DNA of 64,000 nt from UBA1660 sp964462035 (GTDB lineage: Bacteria > Myxococcota_A > Polyangia > Polyangiales > Houyiibacteriaceae), in assembly GCA_964462035.1 (NCBI GenBank), contig CAYXAP010000001.1, positions 393,678-457,677 of the forward strand, given 5' to 3'. This document shows, piece after piece, positions 60,814 through 64,000 of this stretch. Each line of letters begins with the position of its first letter. The stretch's first letter is position 1. Made by a program: the position numbers and the translations under genes. The notes below the pieces were generated by a model. It worked only from the letters and a program-made list of their open reading frames with translations. It was not told where the DNA came from and did not search any database.

Positions 60814-62393
60814 GGGCCCCGCTCCGGGGCGCGGCGCCGTCGGTCCGCCGGGCGCCAGTCGTCCACGACGTCGATCGGATGGACCTTTTCGTGGAAGTCC
60901 ACGCTCCGGAAGGCATCGAAGTCGGTGGTGCCGCCGCTGCGTACGCCCACGTACTTGCGGGCGATGTGTGCGTGGTAGATGCGGAAGTGGAAGAGGCTCT
61001 TCACGACGATGACGTCGGCCTTCCACGGTGAGAGCCCGGCGTCGGTCCAGAAGCTCGGCTTGAGCGTGTAGGGGGCCTGCTCGGTGACGATGACCTTCGC
61101 GGGGCCCGCGTCGATGGTCACGTGGCGACCGAAGTAGTCGGACTCGCCGCGGTGAATGAGCCGACCCTCGAGGGCCAGCGGCTCGTGCGCGGCTGGCGCG
61201 AGCTTGCCGCCGACACGCACGCGGACGCGTTCGCCGATCGAGCGGTCGAAGAGCTCCCGGGCGACCTCCCGGTCGCGGACGGGCACATAGGTGGTCAACG
61301 AGGGATGGCGCAGCGCCTCCGCGAGGAGGTGCGTGCTCTCGCCGAGTGCCCCTGCGCCGACCGTGTCGCCGGTGTCCGAGAAGAAGACCGCGCCCGTCTT
61401 GCGCGCCAGCGTGGAGCGTTTCGCCAACGCGAAGGCTTCCGCGGGCGAGTGCAGGTCTGGTCCCGGGACGTCGCGGACCGACCAGAGCGCGTCCGCGATC
61501 TCGTCTGCCAGTCGTTCGGCCAGCTCGGGATCGTCATCGGTCATCACCACGGCGCTCCAACCGAGGTCGCGGGAGTCGCTCCAGACATGGACCGTGAAGG
61601 CGCTCGTGTAGAGCACGCGCGGGTCCTTCTCCATCCGCTTCATCAGGCGGAAGACCCGGCGCATCGGGTTCAGGAAGTCCAGCGTCGAGCCACCGCCGAA
61701 GACCAGCGGCAAGGTGCGCCAGGCCACGGTCGGGCGGACCTCACCACGGACCGTTCGCACCAGCAGCGCCGCCGTGCGCGCGCCGACCTGCTTGAGGTCC
61801 CGGTGCGGGTTCGTGCGGTAGGCCGTGACCAGGTCCGGCAGGTGCACCTTCGGAGCGGTCATCTGCCCGTGCAGATCGTAGCTCACCGCGATCGTCAGAT
61901 CGGGATGGGCGCGGCGGACCGCTTCGAGGAGGCGCTCCTCGGGCTCGCCGCCATCGTCGCTCCGCATCGCGCCATGGAGCGCGAGGTAGAGGCCGTCGAG
62001 CGGGCCGGCTCGATCGAGCGCGGCGAGCAGTCGCTCGATGAGCGCGTCCTCGGCAGCCTTCGCCAGCGGACCGGAGGGGAGCGCCCAGGCGCTCATCAAC
62101 GGCACCGCCTCGGCGCCGGCGCGTTCGATCGCGCGGCGCGCACCGGAGAGCTCGGCGTTCAGCGCGAGCCCCGGGATCTCCGCCCGAAAGCGGCCGGTGG
62201 CCTTCGCGAGCGCCGCCGCGTCCAGGAGGTGGAAGCGCTCGAAGTCGTCGAGCACGGTCGCCTCCGGGGAGAAGGCGTTCGTCTCGTTGTTGATGCGCGC
62301 GAATCCGATGCGCAAGGAACCCGCTCCGCGGCTCCGTCCGGTGCCGGTGCCCGTCGGTGAACCGTCGAGGTCTGGTCTCTGCTGTCGATGCAT
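60789..62393 (-). CDS. M81-family metallopeptidase (microcystinase C-like)
   Basis: About 534 residues. After an unstructured N terminus the M81 (MlrC) domain starts at LRIGFARINNETNAFSP, with YLALHGAM, SYDLHGQM and FSDTGDTVGAGALGESTHLL later; these supply the Asp, Glu and His zinc ligands. MlrC cleaves the linear microcystin tetrapeptide; most homologues have unknown substrates. ATG 62393 is chosen. It lies 55 bases downstream of the PLP enzyme on the same strand. Confidence 0.82.
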   Translation of the reverse strand: MHRQQRPDLDGSPTGTGTGRSRGAGSLRIGFARINNETNAFSPEATVLDDFERFHLLDAAALAKATGRFRAEIPGLALNAELSGARRAIERAGAEAVPLMSAWALPSGPLAKAAEDALIERLLAALDRAGPLDGLYLALHGAMRSDDGGEPEERLLEAVRRAHPDLTIAVSYDLHGQMTAPKVHLPDLVTAYRTNPHRDLKQVGARTAALLVRTVRGEVRPTVAWRTLPLVFGGGSTLDFLNPMRRVFRLMKRMEKDPRVLYTSAFTVHVWSDSRDLGWSAVVMTDDDPELAERLADEIADALWSVRDVPGPDLHSPAEAFALAKRSTLARKTGAVFFSDTGDTVGAGALGESTHLLAEALRHPSLTTYVPVRDREVARELFDRSIGERVRVRVGGKLAPAAHEPLALEGRLIHRGESDYFGRHVTIDAGPAKVIVTEQAPYTLKPSFWTDAGLSPWKADVIVVKSLFHFRIYHAHIARKYVGVRSGGTTDFDAFRSVDFHEKVHPIDVVDDWRPADRRRRAPERGPQRARSTV

Positions 62394-62448
62394 GGTGTCG
62401 GCTTCGGTCGTTCGTCGTTCGGGCACGGGTACGTCTTCGGCGTTGCGC

Positions 62449-63891
62449 CTAGGGAGTGTAGATCTGCCCCAGGAACGCCTTCAGCAGCTCCTGCCGGGTC
62501 TCGGCCGGGAGCGCGTTCATGACCTCGTTCACGAGCGCTCGCTCCTTCGGTAGCTCGCCCGGGCCGGGGGAGCCGGCCATGGCCATGAGCTCGCCGAAAC
62601 GCATGCGGACGTCTTCGGGCTTCAGCGCCGCGGCCATCTGCAGCAGCGGCGCCGGGGCGAGGTCCGACTCGCCAGTCAGGTTCGCGACCTCTTCGGCGAG
62701 CACCGTCAGCATCTCGCCGACCTTGCTGGCGTTGCTCGGTTCGATCTGGAAGTGCAGGTTCTGCGGGCTGTTGCCGTAGCCGAGCTGCGGCTGCACGTAC
62801 CAGCCGCGCTCCTGCATCCGGTCGGCGAGCCGGAAGATCGGGAGCTGCACCCCATCGGCGGCCGTCGCAGCGACCAGCCCCATCTGCGGCTCGCCGAGCA
62901 CCTTCAGGCCTTCGATCCGGCGGAGGCCATCGACGAGCGCGGTCGTGCCCTTCCGGAGCTCGCGGGCGATCGTCAGGTAGCCCTCGTCGCCCAGGAAACG
63001 CATGACCGCCCACGCACCGGCGAGGGGCGCCGCGCTCTTCGTGCTCTGGATGGTCGAGTTCACCACCGAGTAGCCGCTCCACGCGGCGCAGGAGAAGTAC
63101 TGGTGCCGTCGCAGCTCGGCGTCTCGGTAGAGCACCACCGACGCGCCCTTCGGCGCATAGGCGAACTTGTGCAGGTCCATGGAGATGGAGCTGACACCAG
63201 GCACGCGGAAGTCGAAGGGCGGCACGTCGTCACCCAGCCGCTGGAGGTAGGGCAGCAGGAACGCGCCGATGCACCCGTCCACGTGGAAGAGCAGATCGTG
63301 CTCGAGGGCCAGCTGACCGATGGCCTCGATCGGGTCGATGACCCCGTGCGCATAGCCCGGCGCCGAGGCGGCCAGCAGGATGGTCCGCTCGTCGATCTTC
63401 GAGCGCATGTCGTCCACGTCGGCTGCGAAGGTCACCGGATCCACCGCGACCTCGACCGCCTCGACGTCGAAGTAGGCAGCTGCTTTGTGGAAGCTCGAGT
63501 GGGCGGTCTCCGGAAGGAGCATGGTCGGACGGGTGAGCTCCGGCCGGGTCGCGCGGGCATGATCCCGCGCGGTCTTCACCGCCAACAGCAGGCTCTCGGT
63601 GCCGCCACTGGTGAAGGAGCCGACCACCTTCTCGTCGCCATGGAGGTGGTCGCGCGCGATGTCGAGGACCTCGTTCTCGAGCTGTCGGAGGCTGGGGAAC
63701 ATGGTCGGGTCCAGCCCGTTCGCGCCGAGGGCCATCGTCACCGCGGCCTTCTTGATCTCGTCGACCGCCTCACCGGCCGCGTAGATGAAGCCGAATGCGT
63801 GCCCGTCTCCGATCGGCAGGTCGCCCTGCTGCATCTCGCGCAGCGCCGCGATCACGTTCTCCCGAGTCTCACCCTTGGCCGGCATTCCCAT
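62449..63891 (-). CDS. PLP-dependent enzyme of the sphingosine-phosphate-lyase/decarboxylase type
   Basis: A 480-residue protein. The fold-type I features are present: GSFTSGGTESLLLAV (PLP phosphate site), VDGCIGAFLLPY, the Schiff-base Lys in SMDLHKFAYAPKGASVVLY, and YSVVNSTIQSTKSAAPLAGAW. These are the marks of the sphingosine-1-phosphate lyase branch more than of glutamate decarboxylase. It could cleave phosphorylated long-chain bases or decarboxylate an amino acid. A near-perfect ribosome site AGGAGGTG lies before the ATG. Confidence 0.82.
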   Translation of the reverse strand: MGMPAKGETRENVIAALREMQQGDLPIGDGHAFGFIYAAGEAVDEIKKAAVTMALGANGLDPTMFPSLRQLENEVLDIARDHLHGDEKVVGSFTSGGTESLLLAVKTARDHARATRPELTRPTMLLPETAHSSFHKAAAYFDVEAVEVAVDPVTFAADVDDMRSKIDERTILLAASAPGYAHGVIDPIEAIGQLALEHDLLFHVDGCIGAFLLPYLQRLGDDVPPFDFRVPGVSSISMDLHKFAYAPKGASVVLYRDAELRRHQYFSCAAWSGYSVVNSTIQSTKSAAPLAGAWAVMRFLGDEGYLTIARELRKGTTALVDGLRRIEGLKVLGEPQMGLVAATAADGVQLPIFRLADRMQERGWYVQPQLGYGNSPQNLHFQIEPSNASKVGEMLTVLAEEVANLTGESDLAPAPLLQMAAALKPEDVRMRFGELMAMAGSPGPGELPKERALVNEVMNALPAETRQELLKAFLGQIYTP

Positions 63892-63927
63892 CTCACACCT
63901 CCTGGTCGCTCCCGTGCGACGAAGGGA

Positions 63928-63955
63928 GATCTAGCAAACTGGCACCAAGTGTCAA
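63928..63955 (-). promoter_or_regulatory. Candidate promoter and overlapping operator of the PLP enzyme
   Basis: On the minus strand -35 TTGACA, 16-base spacer, extended -10 TGCTAGATC. An imperfect dyad TGGCAC-CAA-GTGTCA at 63940-63954 overlaps the -35, suggesting repression by a bound protein. Confidence 0.55.
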
Positions 63956-64000
63956 CTCGCGTTCGGTCATCGTTTCGTCATCCGTCCCGCCGGCGTATGC

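Noticed and set aside
63934..63950. Sigma-54-like GG...GC on the minus strand before the PLP gene
   Set aside because: The GG-to-GC distance is one base short, and a good TTGACA promoter overlaps.
1..64000. tRNA, rRNA, CRISPR arrays, insertion sequences or phage genes
   Set aside because: None was visible: no CRISPR-like spaced repeats, no transposase or integrase motifs, and no cloverleaf-like segment in intergenic regions.

Overview
The window is one 64 kb stretch of very GC-rich (roughly 70 percent), densely coded bacterial chromosome. The style points to Myxococcota, probably a Polyangia or Sandaracinus-like lineage. This is an inference from the very high GC, six eukaryote-like Ser/Thr kinase genes plus a PP2C phosphatase, several lipoproteins with Asp-rich linkers after the lipobox, and beta-barrel proteins with acidic repeats. 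No marker gene here fixes the species. I saw no rRNA, tRNA, CRISPR array, insertion sequence or phage gene. One assembly gap (100 N) lies at 32593-32692.

Left part (1-19.7 kb): an Hsp70 (cut by the window edge) translationally coupled to a J-like/TPR membrane protein; an MFS permease; two secreted lipoproteins; a RarD-type permease; a PP2C phosphatase with a C-terminal zinc ribbon; a PAS-like protein with an unknown partner; a zinc-finger membrane protein; a LysR regulator; a GFA-family protein; a leucine-rich-repeat protein; a phytanoyl-CoA-dioxygenase-like gene flanked by possible gene remnants; and an HxlR regulator divergent from an acyl-CoA dehydrogenase.

Middle (19.8-47 kb): a two-gene operon of a tetraheme c-type cytochrome lipoprotein and a large transporter-HEAT-cyclic-nucleotide-binding fusion; a kinase with an RDD membrane domain; prmA-rsmE (ribosomal protein and rRNA methylation) leading into a kinase with a TPR tail; a PEGA-type kinase running into a beta-barrel gene; a von Willebrand-like lipoprotein; sufE; two more kinases; pgm; an SDR resembling 3-ketodihydrosphingosine reductase; hemB (Mg-type); and a pseudokinase-kinase-receiver fusion whose receiver has Glu in place of the phospho-acceptor Asp.

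Right part (47-64 kb): a nitroreductase; a beta-barrel gene behind a strong sigma-54 promoter match; a family 1 glycosidase lipoprotein with an aldo/keto reductase; central carbon genes fbp, pgl and zwf surrounding infC, which has a TTG start and a structured leader; an aldolase-SDR fusion; a TerB-like/recX pair; a GumN-type lipoprotein; an M81 peptidase; and a PLP enzyme resembling sphingosine-phosphate lyase with a recognisable promoter and operator.

Themes: signalling by Ser/Thr phosphorylation (six kinases within 22 kb, each with a different accessory module), envelope proteins, and scattered housekeeping metabolism. The best candidates for undescribed biology are the cytochrome plus transporter-HEAT-CNB operon and the pseudokinase-kinase-pseudoreceiver protein.
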